A stretch of DNA of 64,000 nt, taken from assembly GCA_016887505.1 (NCBI GenBank), contig CP069393.1, forward strand, positions 2,069,001-2,133,000, in the 5' to 3' direction. The notes below the pieces were generated by a model that was not told the origin of the DNA, searched no databases, and worked only from the letters and a program-made list of their open reading frames with translations. The stretch comes from Clostridia bacterium (lineage in GTDB: Bacteria; Bacillota; TC1; UBA5767). Positions 8,344 through 17,377 of this stretch are shown one piece after another. How positions within the stretch are numbered: position 1 is the first letter of the stretch; each line of letters opens with the position of its first letter. A program made the translations under genes and the position numbers.

Positions 8344-9063
8344 TTGGCTGAAGCAAGAAAGTATGAAGGAAAAACTAACTTTGCCGTTTATGCGGTTTGG
8401 GCTGCACTCATTTCTGTAGCATCTTTATTACCTTCCATTCCTATGATAGGAACAGGAGGAACATTCAGCTTAAAAGCGATTGTATTGCCATTGTCTGGTA
8501 TTTTATTTGGACCAGCTGCCGGTGCTATCATTTGCGCAATTGGAGGCTTCATTGGACAAATGTTGGCTCCTCATACGGCATGGATGGGTATTGCGACTTT
8601 CATTACTGGAATTTTTACCGGAACTATTGCCGGATTTGTATCCCGCGGTAACTGGAAGATTCCATTGGGCATTTTGATAATTTTTACTGGCCTATGGCTC
8701 ACACATCCTATCGGTAGAGAAGCAATCATTTTCCCAGCAGTTTTCTATTCCTTGGGTGCAGTTACCATTATTATTGGTGGGATTTTCGCTAAGAAATGGT
8801 TGCTTGGTACAAACAATGTACTAAAAGGGGTAGCTATTTGGCTATCGTCTTTCTCTGGATTTGTTCTTGCTGCTGGCTATGCGAACTATATTGGCGGTCT
8901 GCTGATGTTGCAACTACCTGCAACAGTATGGGTTGGACTTACTTTTCTGTCTCCGATTGAGAGATCAGTTTTCTCTTTGGGCGCAGCCATTATAGGTATA
9001 CCATTATTGGTTGGTTTGCCGAAGATTGGTGTCTTTGTAGGCCCCAAACCTGAGGGAGAATAA
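8344..9063 (+). CDS. ECF transporter substrate-binding S component
   Basis: 239 residues, six or more hydrophobic helices with the small-residue-rich pattern of ECF S proteins (LSGILFGPAAGAI in the second helix region). It would bind the vitamin-like substrate and dock on the EcfT/A/A' module encoded at 4348-6870. The start is TTG 8344, placed by AGAGGTGA at 8331-8338; the longer frame from 8311 has no ribosome site. The specificity is unknown. Linkage to an AbgB-like hydrolase and deaminase-type enzymes suggests a folate/pterin-like compound. A terminator follows. Confidence 0.78.
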   Translation: MAEARKYEGKTNFAVYAVWAALISVASLLPSIPMIGTGGTFSLKAIVLPLSGILFGPAAGAIICAIGGFIGQMLAPHTAWMGIATFITGIFTGTIAGFVSRGNWKIPLGILIIFTGLWLTHPIGREAIIFPAVFYSLGAVTIIIGGIFAKKWLLGTNNVLKGVAIWLSSFSGFVLAAGYANYIGGLLMLQLPATVWVGLTFLSPIERSVFSLGAAIIGIPLLVGLPKIGVFVGPKPEGE

Positions 9064-9080
9064 AAAAGTTGCTGGCGCGA

Positions 9081-9108
9081 GTGCAGGAATTAATCCTGCA
9101 CTTTTTTT
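9081..9108 (+). terminator. Rho-independent terminator after the ECF S gene
   Basis: GTGCAGGA (9081-9088) pairs perfectly with TCCTGCAC (9094-9101) around a five-base loop, followed by seven T. It closes the transport/catabolic operon that starts before the window. Confidence 0.92.
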
Positions 9109-9249
9109 ATGGCGGCAAAAGAACAGGCACAATCCATCCAGGCAAAGAGAAAGTATATATTTATTGTTTCCTTGGAACATTTGCTTGTATAGCTGATTTT
9201 TTATATTATGGTGTAGAAGATACTATGCTATAATTAAGCGGAGGCATTT

Positions 9250-9612
9250 ATGGACAATAGGGAACAAAACAGCGTCTACGATGACCCAGGTAGAAGAGCG
9301 AAAAAGAAAAAAAGAAAGCCGAAGATTAAGCGGACATTTGTTACCGTATTGTTAGGCTTGGTGTTTCTCTATGCAATTTTCATGATCACCAAAACCCAGT
9401 GGAGCCTCTTTCAGACTAACCAGGAAGTGGAAGCACTTCAGCAACAATTAAATGAAGTACAAGAAGAACAAGAGGCCTTGCTAGAATTAAAAGATTATGT
9501 TGGCAGTGATGAATATATTGAGTATAAGGCTCGGAAGGAACTGGGCCTGATTAAGCAGGGAGAGCATCTGATTGTGCTAGACGAAACGCTAGAAGACGGT
9601 GAAGAAAAATAA
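9250..9612 (+). CDS. FtsB/DivIC-family cell-division protein
   Basis: 120-residue bitopic membrane protein. A very basic cytoplasmic start (residues 16-28, KKKKRKPKIK) precedes a single membrane helix at about 30-47, then a coiled coil (about 54-78, EVEALQQQLNEV) and a short conserved tail with YKARKELGLIKQGE, the hallmark of septum-formation-initiator proteins. It would act in the division complex outside the membrane. GCGGAGG six bases ahead supports ATG 9250. A TATAAT at 9229-9234 could be its -10 box, although the -35 is poor. The tRNA genes follow under their own promoter. Confidence 0.85.
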   Translation: MDNREQNSVYDDPGRRAKKKKRKPKIKRTFVTVLLGLVFLYAIFMITKTQWSLFQTNQEVEALQQQLNEVQEEQEALLELKDYVGSDEYIEYKARKELGLIKQGEHLIVLDETLEDGEEK

Positions 9613-9627
9613 ATTTTCGAAAAACTA

Positions 9628-9656
9628 TTGACATTCTGTACATAAGCGTTGATAAT
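9628..9656 (+). promoter_or_regulatory. Promoter of the tRNA-Met pair
   Basis: TTGACA at 9628-9633 and GATAAT at 9651-9656 are separated by 17 bases and end 12 bases before the first tRNA, which is an ideal housekeeping sigma promoter for a stable RNA unit. Confidence 0.8.
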
Positions 9657-9668
9657 AAGTCTTGTCGT

Positions 9669-9744
<76 letters not shown>

Positions 9745-9757
9745 CTTTTTTTATTGT

Positions 9758-9834
9758 GGCGGTGTAGCTCAGATGGTTAGAGCATACGGCTCATACCCGT
9801 AGTGTCACAGGTTCGATTCCTGTCACCGCTACCA
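9758..9834 (+). tRNA. Elongator tRNA-Met (anticodon CAT)
   Basis: 77-base cloverleaf with encoded CCA. Acceptor strands are GGCGGTG and CACCGCT, the anticodon stem is TACGG/CCGTA around CTCATAC, and the T arm is normal. It lacks the initiator features of the neighbouring gene. A CAT anticodon could also mean tRNA-Ile read by lysidine, which matters because tilS is the next gene; overall sequence looks more like elongator Met. Confidence 0.85.
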
Positions 9835-9842
9835 CGATATTG

Positions 9843-9868
9843 CAGACTGTTATCAGTCTGTTTTTTTT
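9843..9868 (+). terminator. Terminator after the tRNA-Met pair
   Basis: CAGACTG (9843-9849) and CAGTCTG (9854-9860) pair around TTAT, followed by eight T. It ends the tRNA transcript 25 bases before tilS. Confidence 0.9.
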
Positions 9869-9893
9869 ATATTGTTAAACAGAAAGGCATGGT

Positions 9894-11270
9894 ATGCTGC
9901 TAGAGAATTTGGAAAAGACTATACAGCAATGGAATATGTTGGAAGACCATGATACGGTAGTCTTAGGCTTATCAGGCGGCATGGATTCTGTCTGCCTCTT
10001 TCACCTGTTTCGTGAACTTGCGGTTCTTCATGGATACCGCATAATTGCTGTTCATTTGAACCACGAGCTTAGAGAAGAAGCAGGAGAAGATGAGAAATTC
10101 GTAAAGGAGCTTTGCAACTTTTACGGAGTAGAGCTAGTTTGCTGTAGTAGAGACATATCCCAACTTGCAAAAGAATTTGGTCATGGCATTGAAGAACAAG
10201 CTAGGGAAGAACGGTACCAGCTATTTGAAGAAGTTAGAATAGAGTATGGGGCTAAGGCCATTGCTCTTGCACATCATAGGGAGGATCAAGCGGAGACGGT
10301 TTTACACCATATGATTCGTGGCTCAGCCTTACGTGGGCTCGGTGGCATGCGCTACAAGCGGGATCATATTATTAGGCCTCTTTTATCATGCAGCAAGAAA
10401 ATGCTTGAAACATATCTTTTAGAAAAGCAGTTTAAATGGGTTGAAGATTCATCCAATCGTAGCCTTGTTTATACTAGAAATCGCTTGCGCCACCAGGTAC
10501 TACCGCTGCTTAGAGAAATTAATCCTAGTGTCGACAAGTTGTTTTTTGAGACTAGCCTTCTTTTGCAGAAGGATGAAGAGGCTCTTGAAGCATTGAGTGT
10601 AGAATGGATGAAGCAATATGTTACAGTTTATGGTGTATTGGGTGCGCGGGTAGGATATGAACATTGGGAGGCTGCTCCTTTTGCTTTCCGGGCCCGTTTT
10701 TTGCGAAAAATCTACTATGTTCTCACCGGATGTGGACTAGAAAAGAAGTATATTCTACAGTTGGAAGAACAATGGAGCCATTGTTCAGAAATAGACCTAC
10801 CGGGTGGAGTCTTTGTTCGAATCAACAAAAACTGTATTACTGTTGGATCAAAACATATTAAAAAGATTCCATATGAGGTGGAAATGAGTTTGCCGGGTGA
10901 AGTTGAATTAGAGGTTGGATTGATCGCCAAATCAAGTCTCGTAATGAGAGAAGAATATGAGAAGTTGACTGACGAAAAGTGTGGCAATGCACTTCAATTT
11001 CATGCAGATTTAGACAAGTTGGGTGAAAGGCTGTTACTTCGTAACCGCCAGCCAAAGGATGCGTATAAGATGCTTGGCGCCAAAGGTCAATCATCCGTTA
11101 AAAAAATATTTTCTGCTATGGGACTAGGGGGGTATGCCAATCAAAACTTGCCGGTTATCTGTTCAGGAACCGGTGAAATTGTCTGGGTTGTAGGTGGTAG
11201 AATTAACTCGGATTTTAAGGTAACGAAGAAAACAAGTAGGATTGTGATTGTTGAGCTCCTCCTACATTGA
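9894..11270 (+). CDS. tilS: tRNA(Ile)-lysidine synthase
   Basis: Converts the C34 of the CAT-anticodon tRNA-Ile to lysidine so that it reads AUA. 458 residues, the usual long form. The PP-loop SGGMDS is at residues 27-32, followed by the family motif AVHLNHELRE and ALAHHREDQAET, then RPLL and the DSSN region that contacts tRNA; the carboxy third is the TilS substrate-binding domain. It is downstream of two CAT-anticodon tRNA genes and upstream of ftsH, the same order as in many Firmicutes (divIC-tilS-hpt-ftsH); hpt is absent here. Confidence 0.93.
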   Translation: MLLENLEKTIQQWNMLEDHDTVVLGLSGGMDSVCLFHLFRELAVLHGYRIIAVHLNHELREEAGEDEKFVKELCNFYGVELVCCSRDISQLAKEFGHGIEEQAREERYQLFEEVRIEYGAKAIALAHHREDQAETVLHHMIRGSALRGLGGMRYKRDHIIRPLLSCSKKMLETYLLEKQFKWVEDSSNRSLVYTRNRLRHQVLPLLREINPSVDKLFFETSLLLQKDEEALEALSVEWMKQYVTVYGVLGARVGYEHWEAAPFAFRARFLRKIYYVLTGCGLEKKYILQLEEQWSHCSEIDLPGGVFVRINKNCITVGSKHIKKIPYEVEMSLPGEVELEVGLIAKSSLVMREEYEKLTDEKCGNALQFHADLDKLGERLLLRNRQPKDAYKMLGAKGQSSVKKIFSAMGLGGYANQNLPVICSGTGEIVWVVGGRINSDFKVTKKTSRIVIVELLLH

Positions 11271-11343
11271 AAGAACATAGCCTATATGTTAGTATATTGT
11301 AGTATATGCGAAAAGGAAATGAGCTTGAAAGGATTAATAATTG

Positions 11344-13248
11344 ATGGGAAAAAATACTAAAAATATAACCTTCTTTCTACTGTTGGCCCTACTGCTGTTT
11401 ACCATGCTGCGGATCAACATGGGAAGTACACCGGAGGTTAGTGAACTTACCTACAATGAGTTTAGCAATCTGGTTGAATCTGGACAGGTGGAAGAAGTAT
11501 CTCTAGAAGTAGAAGATGGTTCGATGGTAGACATCACGGGTACTATGGATGATGGAAGCAATTTTATCCTCACTGCAGTACAGTGGGATAATATGTCGGA
11601 ATGGCTTTTAGAGAATGATGTACAAATCACAAAGTCTGCCATTAAGGAAGACCCTTGGTGGTTAGGCATGATTGGCTATTTGTTGCCAATAGCACTTTTA
11701 ATTGGGATGTTGGTGTTCATGTCACAACAAGCTCAAGGTGGTAATAAAGCGATGCAATTTGGCAAGAGTAAAGCGAAATTGCAAAATGAGATGACCAAAA
11801 AAGTCACCTTTAAGGATGTGGCTGGTTGTGATGAAGTCAAAGAAGAACTGGAAGAAATTATTGAATTTCTAAAGAGTCCGGAAAAATTCACAAAACTAGG
11901 GGCCAAAATCCCCAAAGGAGTATTGCTCTTCGGAGCGCCCGGTACCGGCAAGACGCTTCTTGCTAAAGCCGTGGCAGGAGAAGCAGATGTGCCCTTCTTT
12001 ACCATTAGTGGTTCAGACTTTGTAGAGATGTTTGTAGGTGTAGGGGCATCTAGGGTACGTGATTTATTTGAACAGGCCAAGAAAAGTTCACCTTGTATCA
12101 TCTTTATCGATGAGATTGATGCAGTGGGTAGACAACGTGGAGCAGGTTTAGGCGGCGGCCATGATGAGCGCGAACAGACATTGAACCAACTGTTGGTAGA
12201 GATGGATGGATTTGAAACCAACGAAGGCATCATCATTATCGCAGCAACCAATAGACCAGATATTCTTGACCCCGCACTACTCAGACCGGGTCGTTTTGAC
12301 CGTCAAGTAACAGTCGGAGCACCTGATGTTAGAGGTAGAGAAGAAATTTTGCAGGTTCACTCCAAGGGAAAACCGTTAGCTGAAGGAGTAGATTTATCTG
12401 TTTTAGCTAAGAGAACGCCAGGATTTACGGGTGCAGATTTAGCCAACCTGATGAATGAGGGTGCCTTGCTCACGGCTAGAAAAAATGGACTGCGCATTGG
12501 TATGGAGGAACTTGAGTCTTCTATAGAGCGAATCATTGCTGGACCGGAAAAACATTCCAAAATAATGAGCGAAAAAGAGAAAAAGCTGGTGGCCTATCAT
12601 GAAGCGGGCCATGCTGTTACGAGTCATTACTTGCCGAATACGGATCCACTACATAAGGTGTCAATCATTCCTCGGGGTGCGGCAGGCGGTTATACGCTAT
12701 TGCTGCCAGAAGAGGATCGCAATTATATAACCAAGGAGCAAATGTTTGAACAGGTTTGTATGCTATTGGGAGGACGAATTGCGGAGTCCTTGGTGCTGGA
12801 CGATATTTCTACTGGAGCTTCAAACGACTTAGAACGAGCAACGGGTACCATCCGTAGCATGATAACGGAATACGGCATGAGCGAAGAACTGGGTAGCATG
12901 ACCTTTGGAAATAAAGCAGACCATCAGGTATTCTTGGGACGTGATATTTCTAGAGAACGAAATTACAGCGAAGAAATTGCTTATAATATCGATAAAGAAG
13001 CCAAACGCTGGATGGATAATTGCTACAAGCGGACGGAGACTATTTTAAGGGAACACATGGACAAGCTGGTGCTTTTGGCAGATAGTTTAATGGAACGTGA
13101 GACCATCGATGCAGAAGAGTTTATTTTGCTGATGGAAAAAGGAGAACTTGCTGAGTCTGCGATAGAAAACAAAGAAGTGGTAGAAGAGGCTAAGGAAGAT
13201 AAAAAAGATGAAAGGGCGTTAGACTTGGAAACAGGATTAAATGCCTAG
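11344..13248 (+). CDS. ftsH: ATP-dependent membrane zinc protease FtsH
   Basis: 634 residues. Two membrane helices (about 7-25 and 106-124) bracket a small outer domain; then the AAA ATPase with Walker A GAPGTGKT, Walker B IIFIDEID and the arginine-finger region RPGRFDRQ; then the zinc protease motif HEAGH with the third ligand Asp in [13 protein letters not shown]. It degrades misassembled membrane and regulatory proteins from the cytoplasmic face. TTG 11341 and ATG 11344 adjoin; ATG is better spaced from AAGGA at 11329. The acidic tail after about residue 600 is variable in the family. Confidence 0.96.
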   Translation: MGKNTKNITFFLLLALLLFTMLRINMGSTPEVSELTYNEFSNLVESGQVEEVSLEVEDGSMVDITGTMDDGSNFILTAVQWDNMSEWLLENDVQITKSAIKEDPWWLGMIGYLLPIALLIGMLVFMSQQAQGGNKAMQFGKSKAKLQNEMTKKVTFKDVAGCDEVKEELEEIIEFLKSPEKFTKLGAKIPKGVLLFGAPGTGKTLLAKAVAGEADVPFFTISGSDFVEMFVGVGASRVRDLFEQAKKSSPCIIFIDEIDAVGRQRGAGLGGGHDEREQTLNQLLVEMDGFETNEGIIIIAATNRPDILDPALLRPGRFDRQVTVGAPDVRGREEILQVHSKGKPLAEGVDLSVLAKRTPGFTGADLANLMNEGALLTARKNGLRIGMEELESSIERIIAGPEKHSKIMSEKEKKLVAYHEAGHAVTSHYLPNTDPLHKVSIIPRGAAGGYTLLLPEEDRNYITKEQMFEQVCMLLGGRIAESLVLDDISTGASNDLERATGTIRSMITEYGMSEELGSMTFGNKADHQVFLGRDISRERNYSEEIAYNIDKEAKRWMDNCYKRTETILREHMDKLVLLADSLMERETIDAEEFILLMEKGELAESAIENKEVVEEAKEDKKDERALDLETGLNA

Positions 13249-13280
13249 GTTAGATAAATAACTTTTGGAGGATACCTACA

Positions 13281-13694
13281 ATGGAAAGAACTTATGTGAT
13301 GCTTAAACCGGATGCGGTTGAGCGTAATCTGATGGGAGATATTCTGTCCAGAATTGAGAAGAAGGGGTACCGCATTTCTGCCATGAAAATGGAGGTGCTT
13401 ACTGAAGAACAGGCCAGAAAGCATTATGCGGAACATGTAGACAAACCATTTTTCCCTAGCTTGTTGGAATTCATAACCTCAGGTAGAGTCGTCGAGATCG
13501 TTGTAGAAGGTGAAAATGCAGTGATGGGAATGAGAAAGATGTTGGGTGCAACAGATCCGAACGAAGCTGAACCAGGCAGTATCCGGGGAACCTACGGATT
13601 TAGCAAAACTACGAATTTGGTTCATGCATCGGACAGTCCTTCAAGTGCTAAAAGGGAAATTGCTTTGTATTTCAATGAAAATGAGATATTTTAG
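13281..13694 (+). CDS. ndk: Nucleoside diphosphate kinase
   Basis: 137 residues, the normal length for the hexameric/tetrameric enzyme that transfers phosphate from ATP to other nucleoside diphosphates. It opens with ERTYVMLKPDAVERNLMG, and the phosphorylated His is in NLVHASDS, where most relatives have HGSDS; the Gly-to-Ala change next to the His is mild. TTGGAGGA at 13265 supports the start. A terminator follows. Confidence 0.96.
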   Translation: MERTYVMLKPDAVERNLMGDILSRIEKKGYRISAMKMEVLTEEQARKHYAEHVDKPFFPSLLEFITSGRVVEIVVEGENAVMGMRKMLGATDPNEAEPGSIRGTYGFSKTTNLVHASDSPSSAKREIALYFNENEIF

Positions 13695-13740
13695 TAGTAC
13701 TAAAAATGAGATTTAATTTAATTAGAGTGTCTATATTTAA

Positions 13741-13772
13741 GAGCGGGTGAAAACTTTCACCTGCTCTTTTCT
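13741..13772 (+). terminator. Terminator after ndk
   Basis: GAGCGGGTGAAA and TTTCACCTGCTC form a 12-pair stem (one G-T) with a two-base apex that will open in practice, followed by a T-rich tail. It separates ndk from fhs. Confidence 0.85.
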
Positions 13773-13880
13773 TAAAATCGTTTGACAAGAAGGCGCAAGA
13801 TTTGTTTAAATGAAATGGAAAAGGCTATAAATTTAGACTTTCAAAGGGTAACCTTTAAAAAAAATTAAGGAGATGAAGAG

Positions 13881-15551
13881 ATGCTTACAGATATTGAAAT
13901 CGCCCAACAGGCGAAGATGTTGCCGATTGTTGAAATCGCAAAAGGCTTGGGATTGTCAGACGATGATATCGAGCTTTATGGTAAGTACAAAGCTAAGATT
14001 TCCATGGAAACCATTAAAGGTCTTGCAGACCGTGAAGATGGAAAATTGGTTCTAGTTACTGCTATCAATCCTACCCCAGCTGGTGAAGGAAAAACTACTA
14101 CTTCAGTTGGCTTAACAGATGGCCTGAGAAAACTGGGCAAAAATGCAATGGTCTGCTTGAGAGAACCATCCTTAGGACCGAGCTTCGGTGTTAAAGGTGG
14201 AGCAGCAGGCGGTGGTATGGCACAAGTAGTCCCAATGGATGAAATCAACCTGCACTTTACAGGCGATATCCACGCCATTACGTATGCTCATAACCTATTG
14301 GCCGCAATGGTAGACAACAGCTTAAAGCAAGGCAATCCGCTGAATATGGATCCGACGAGAATTGTGTTCAGACGTGTTATTGACTTAAGTGACCGTGCTT
14401 TGAGAAATATTGTAATTGGCTTAGGCGGACCGGCACACGGAATACCTAGACAAGATGGATTCGATATTACTGTAGCCTCTGAAATCATGGCGATCCTTTG
14501 CTTGGCAGATGACTTGATGGATATGAAGAAGCGTTTTTCTGAAATCATCGTAGGTTACACTTATGACAGAAAACCGATTACTGCTGGAGATTTGGAAGCG
14601 CAAGGCGCGATGACACTTTTGATGAAAGATGCTATCAAACCAAACCTAGTACAAACATTGGAAAATACACCAGCCTTTATCCATGGTGGACCGTTTGCAA
14701 ATATTGCACATGGTTGTAACTCAGTTACTGCAACTAAGACTGCTTTGAAACTGTCTGATATTGTTGTTACAGAAGCAGGCTTCGGTGCTGACTTGGGTGC
14801 TGAGAAGTTCTTTGATTTGAAATGCCGTTTTGCAGGCCTTAAGCCTGATGCGACTGTTATTGTTGCTACCGTACGTGCCTTGAAAATGCATGGTGGAGTA
14901 GCTAAGGCAGATTTGGCTGAAGAAAACCTAGCAGCTTTAGAAGCTGGTTTTTCAAACCTTGAAAAACACATTGAGAACGTAGGAAAATTTGGTGTACCTG
15001 CAATCGTTGCAGTCAACAAGTTCCCGACGGACACCGATGCTGAAGTTGAACTCGTGATTGAGAAGTGTCAAAAAGCAGGTGTTGAAGTTGCTTTGTCAGA
15101 TGTTTGGGCAAAAGGTGGCGAAGGTGGTAAAGAATTAGCAGAGATTGTTCTGAAGACCATTGCTGAAAAACCGTCTAACTTCAAAGTGCTTTATGATGAA
15201 AAACTGCCAATCGTGGAAAAAATTGAAACCATCGCGAAAGAAGTATATGGCGCAAGTGGTGTAAATGTTGAAGCGGCTGCTATGAGAAGCATTAAGCAGT
15301 TCACCGATATGGGTTATGGCGAGCTACCAATTTGTATCGCTAAGACACAATACTCCTTGTCTGATGATGCTAAAAAATTGGGTAGACCGGAAGGGTTCAC
15401 AATTAGTATTCGTGAAGTCAGACTGTCTGCTGGAGCAGGATTCTTAGTGGCTATTTCTGGCAATGTAATGACGATGCCTGGTTTGCCTAAGAGACCGGCA
15501 GCATGCAACATCGATATTGATGAGAGTGGTGTAATTACTGGTTTATTCTAA
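13881..15551 (+). CDS. fhs: Formate-tetrahydrofolate ligase
   Basis: 556 residues, the standard size of the homotetrameric enzyme that makes 10-formyl-THF from formate, THF and ATP. The P-loop-like [15 protein letters not shown] is at about residues 63-77; [19 protein letters not shown] and the family block [10 protein letters not shown] near the end are exact. It is transcribed alone between two terminators. A TTGACA at 13782-13787 with an imperfect TTTAAA 17 bases on may be the promoter. It is the only Wood-Ljungdahl-type enzyme in the window, so acetogenesis is not shown; purine or glycine fermenters also carry it. Confidence 0.97.
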   Translation: MLTDIEIAQQAKMLPIVEIAKGLGLSDDDIELYGKYKAKISMETIKGLADREDGKLVLVTAINPTPAGEGKTTTSVGLTDGLRKLGKNAMVCLREPSLGPSFGVKGGAAGGGMAQVVPMDEINLHFTGDIHAITYAHNLLAAMVDNSLKQGNPLNMDPTRIVFRRVIDLSDRALRNIVIGLGGPAHGIPRQDGFDITVASEIMAILCLADDLMDMKKRFSEIIVGYTYDRKPITAGDLEAQGAMTLLMKDAIKPNLVQTLENTPAFIHGGPFANIAHGCNSVTATKTALKLSDIVVTEAGFGADLGAEKFFDLKCRFAGLKPDATVIVATVRALKMHGGVAKADLAEENLAALEAGFSNLEKHIENVGKFGVPAIVAVNKFPTDTDAEVELVIEKCQKAGVEVALSDVWAKGGEGGKELAEIVLKTIAEKPSNFKVLYDEKLPIVEKIETIAKEVYGASGVNVEAAAMRSIKQFTDMGYGELPICIAKTQYSLSDDAKKLGRPEGFTISIREVRLSAGAGFLVAISGNVMTMPGLPKRPAACNIDIDESGVITGLF

Positions 15552-15563
15552 GAAAAGCAATAA

Positions 15564-15592
15564 AAGCGAACGCGAGAGCGTTCGCTTTTTTT
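15564..15592 (+). terminator. Terminator after fhs
   Basis: AAGCGAACGC (15564-15573) and GCGTTCGCTT (15578-15587) form a perfect ten-pair stem with a GAGA tetraloop, then T's. Confidence 0.95.
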
Positions 15593-15657
15593 AATGCCAG
15601 AATAGAAGGGGTATATGCGAAAAAGCGGATACAATGTCTAGCATAAAAGCCAATTGA

Positions 15658-15670
15658 GTTAATCGTTTAG
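15658..15670 (+). promoter_or_regulatory. Upstream LacI-type operator-like site
   Basis: GTTAATCGTTTAG is the reverse complement of the promoter-proximal operator at 15813-15826 apart from its last bases. A central CG flanked by AA/TT half-sites is the LacI-family operator form. It lies about 150 bases from the proximal sites, a distance suited to a repression loop by a tetrameric or paired dimeric repressor (inference). Confidence 0.5.
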
Positions 15671-15778
15671 TTATTTTATTCACAAGGCAGGAAAAGCCCA
15701 GCTAAAGAAGAATAGTAGAAGTTATATAGATGTCTAACAAGTTGCGATTTTTTTTATTTGAGTTGTTATGAACATCTT

Positions 15779-15791
15779 GTTAAACGTTTAA
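15779..15791 (+). promoter_or_regulatory. LacI-type operator (perfect palindrome)
   Basis: TTAAACGTTTAA at 15780-15791 is a perfect 12-base palindrome centred on CG, the classical LacI/CcpA-like operator form, 45 bases before the lacI-type gene. It most likely serves autoregulation. Confidence 0.65.
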
Positions 15792-15812
15792 ATCAATGGT
15801 AAACTAAAACAA

Positions 15813-15826
15813 GTTAAACGATTAAC
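15813..15826 (+). promoter_or_regulatory. LacI-type operator (promoter-proximal)
   Basis: GTTAAACGATTAAC is a near-perfect palindrome centred on CG, ten bases before the regulator start and overlapping the region where RNA polymerase or ribosomes would enter. It is 34 bases (about three helical turns) from the previous site, so the two sites face the same side. Confidence 0.65.
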
Positions 15827-15835
15827 GGAGGACAT

Positions 15836-16822
15836 ATGGCAACAATCAAGGATATTGCGGAGCGCGTTGGCGTCAGTACTTGCACAGTATCACGCTATAT
15901 TAACCGCAAAATTGTAGTGAAAGAGGAGACGGCCAAAAAGATAGATGAAGCCATCAAGGAACTCGACTATCATAAGAATTATATGGCGGTCTCTCTTAAA
16001 ACAAGGAGTAGCAAAATAATCGCGTTGGTGATTCCATCGCTGAAAAATGTTTTCTTTGCCGAGATTGCAGATAACATTGCATCGCGCTTGGAAAAAAAAG
16101 GCTATTCCATGATTACGTTCACGACAGACAATAATTATGAAAAAGAAATGGAAACCTGCGAGAGACTATTGGAAGTCGGTGTAGCTGGGGTTATCTTTAT
16201 GACCAAGCCATTCGACTTTCAAAACGACGATCATCTCGAGCGGCTTCGAAAACATAACATCGTGACCCTGATGATCAATCGCAATTTTGAACCAAAGAAT
16301 TATCCGAGTGTAAGCACGGATTTTAAAGATGGTGTTCAAAGGGCAACACGCTTGTTGATTGAAAAAGGATGCAAAAATATTGGCTTGATTGTAGGGGCCA
16401 AAAATCATCCTCAATCAGATATTTACCGAGAACCATTCATTGAAGTTATGCAAGATTCCGGATTTTCACCGGACTCCTATCACGTAAAAACTTGTCATTT
16501 TAGCCCAAAGGAAATGGAAAAGGTAACGGAGGAACTCTTGGATGATGGTGTAGATGCCATTTTCGGAATTTCGGACTTTATTACCTTGTCAGCTCTTAAG
16601 GTTATTGAGAAAAGGGGCTTCAAAATACCACAAGACATCATGTTGATCGGCTCTGGGAATACGCAATTTTCTGAGCTTGTTAATATTTCTTCTTTAGATT
16701 CTAGAACAGATTTGTTAGGTCAAAAGGGCGCTGAGATGCTCTTAGCATTGCTAGAGGGGAAAGAAACAAAGACTTTTATCCTAGTGAAACCAGATATTGT
16801 TGAGCGGGCATCAACGAATTGA
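15836..16822 (+). CDS. LacI-family transcriptional regulator
   Basis: 328 residues. The helix-turn-helix at residues 3-24 (ATIKDIAERVGVSTCTVSRY) and the hinge lead into a periplasmic-binding-protein-like sensor domain (ALVIPSLKNVFFAEI). The effector is probably a small metabolite such as a purine, nucleoside or sugar; it cannot be read from sequence. It precedes a molybdenum hydroxylase and nucleoside-type ABC operon in the same direction, so it is the likely controller of purine uptake and oxidation, and three operator-like palindromes lie in its own upstream region. Confidence 0.9.
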   Translation: MATIKDIAERVGVSTCTVSRYINRKIVVKEETAKKIDEAIKELDYHKNYMAVSLKTRSSKIIALVIPSLKNVFFAEIADNIASRLEKKGYSMITFTTDNNYEKEMETCERLLEVGVAGVIFMTKPFDFQNDDHLERLRKHNIVTLMINRNFEPKNYPSVSTDFKDGVQRATRLLIEKGCKNIGLIVGAKNHPQSDIYREPFIEVMQDSGFSPDSYHVKTCHFSPKEMEKVTEELLDDGVDAIFGISDFITLSALKVIEKRGFKIPQDIMLIGSGNTQFSELVNISSLDSRTDLLGQKGAEMLLALLEGKETKTFILVKPDIVERASTN

Positions 16823-16897
16823 ATTACGTGCACGATATTCTCTATTGGGATTGCTCAATCTGTACTTGGAGCAGTGAACAAAATGAAAGGCGAATCT

Positions 16898-17377
16898 ATG
16901 AATACAATCGAACTGAAAATTAATGGAAGAACCTATGAAGCCAAAGTGGAAAAGAATTATACCCTCCTGTATGTATTAAGAGAGTTATTAGATATTACAG
17001 GGCCTAAGGAAGGTTGTGGAACCGGAGATTGTGGAGCTTGCAAGGTGTTAATTGATGGCGAAGCAGTCAATTCCTGCACTACATTGGCAATCAAATGTGA
17101 AGGAAAAGAAATTGTGACGATTGAAGGCATAGCGGATGGTCCTAATTTGCATCAGATACAGAAATCTTTTGTCGAAAAGGGCGCAGTTCAATGTGGATTT
17201 TGTACCCCTGGTATGGTCATTTCAGCAAAAGCACTTTTGGATAAAAATGCTAAGCCAACTAGGGACGAGATTCGAGCTGCACTCCAAAATAATTTATGTC
17301 GTTGTACAGGATATGTGAAAATTGTAGAAGCGATTGAAGATGCTGCTGAGAAAATGGGAGGCGAAAACAATGAATAA
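16898..17377 (+). CDS. Molybdenum hydroxylase iron-sulfur subunit (XdhC/CoxS-like)
   Basis: 159 residues carrying two [2Fe-2S] clusters that pass electrons from the Mo site. The plant-type cluster has GCGTGDCGAC plus a later Cys; the second has CGFCTPGM and CRCTGY. Start is ATG 16898 with AAAGGCG six bases ahead; the in-frame GTG at 16874 has no site. It overlaps the large subunit by eight bases. In xanthine dehydrogenases and carbon monoxide dehydrogenases a separate FAD subunit usually accompanies this pair; none is present here. Confidence 0.92.
   Translation: MNTIELKINGRTYEAKVEKNYTLLYVLRELLDITGPKEGCGTGDCGACKVLIDGEAVNSCTTLAIKCEGKEIVTIEGIADGPNLHQIQKSFVEKGAVQCGFCTPGMVISAKALLDKNAKPTRDEIRAALQNNLCRCTGYVKIVEAIEDAAEKMGGENNE

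Noticed and set aside
14561-15034. 157-codon open frame on the - strand
   Set aside because: It lies entirely inside fhs, whose protein match is certain.
15552-15657. Extra small gene between fhs and the LacI operators
   Set aside because: No frame with a ribosome site; only the fhs terminator and AT-rich spacer are visible.
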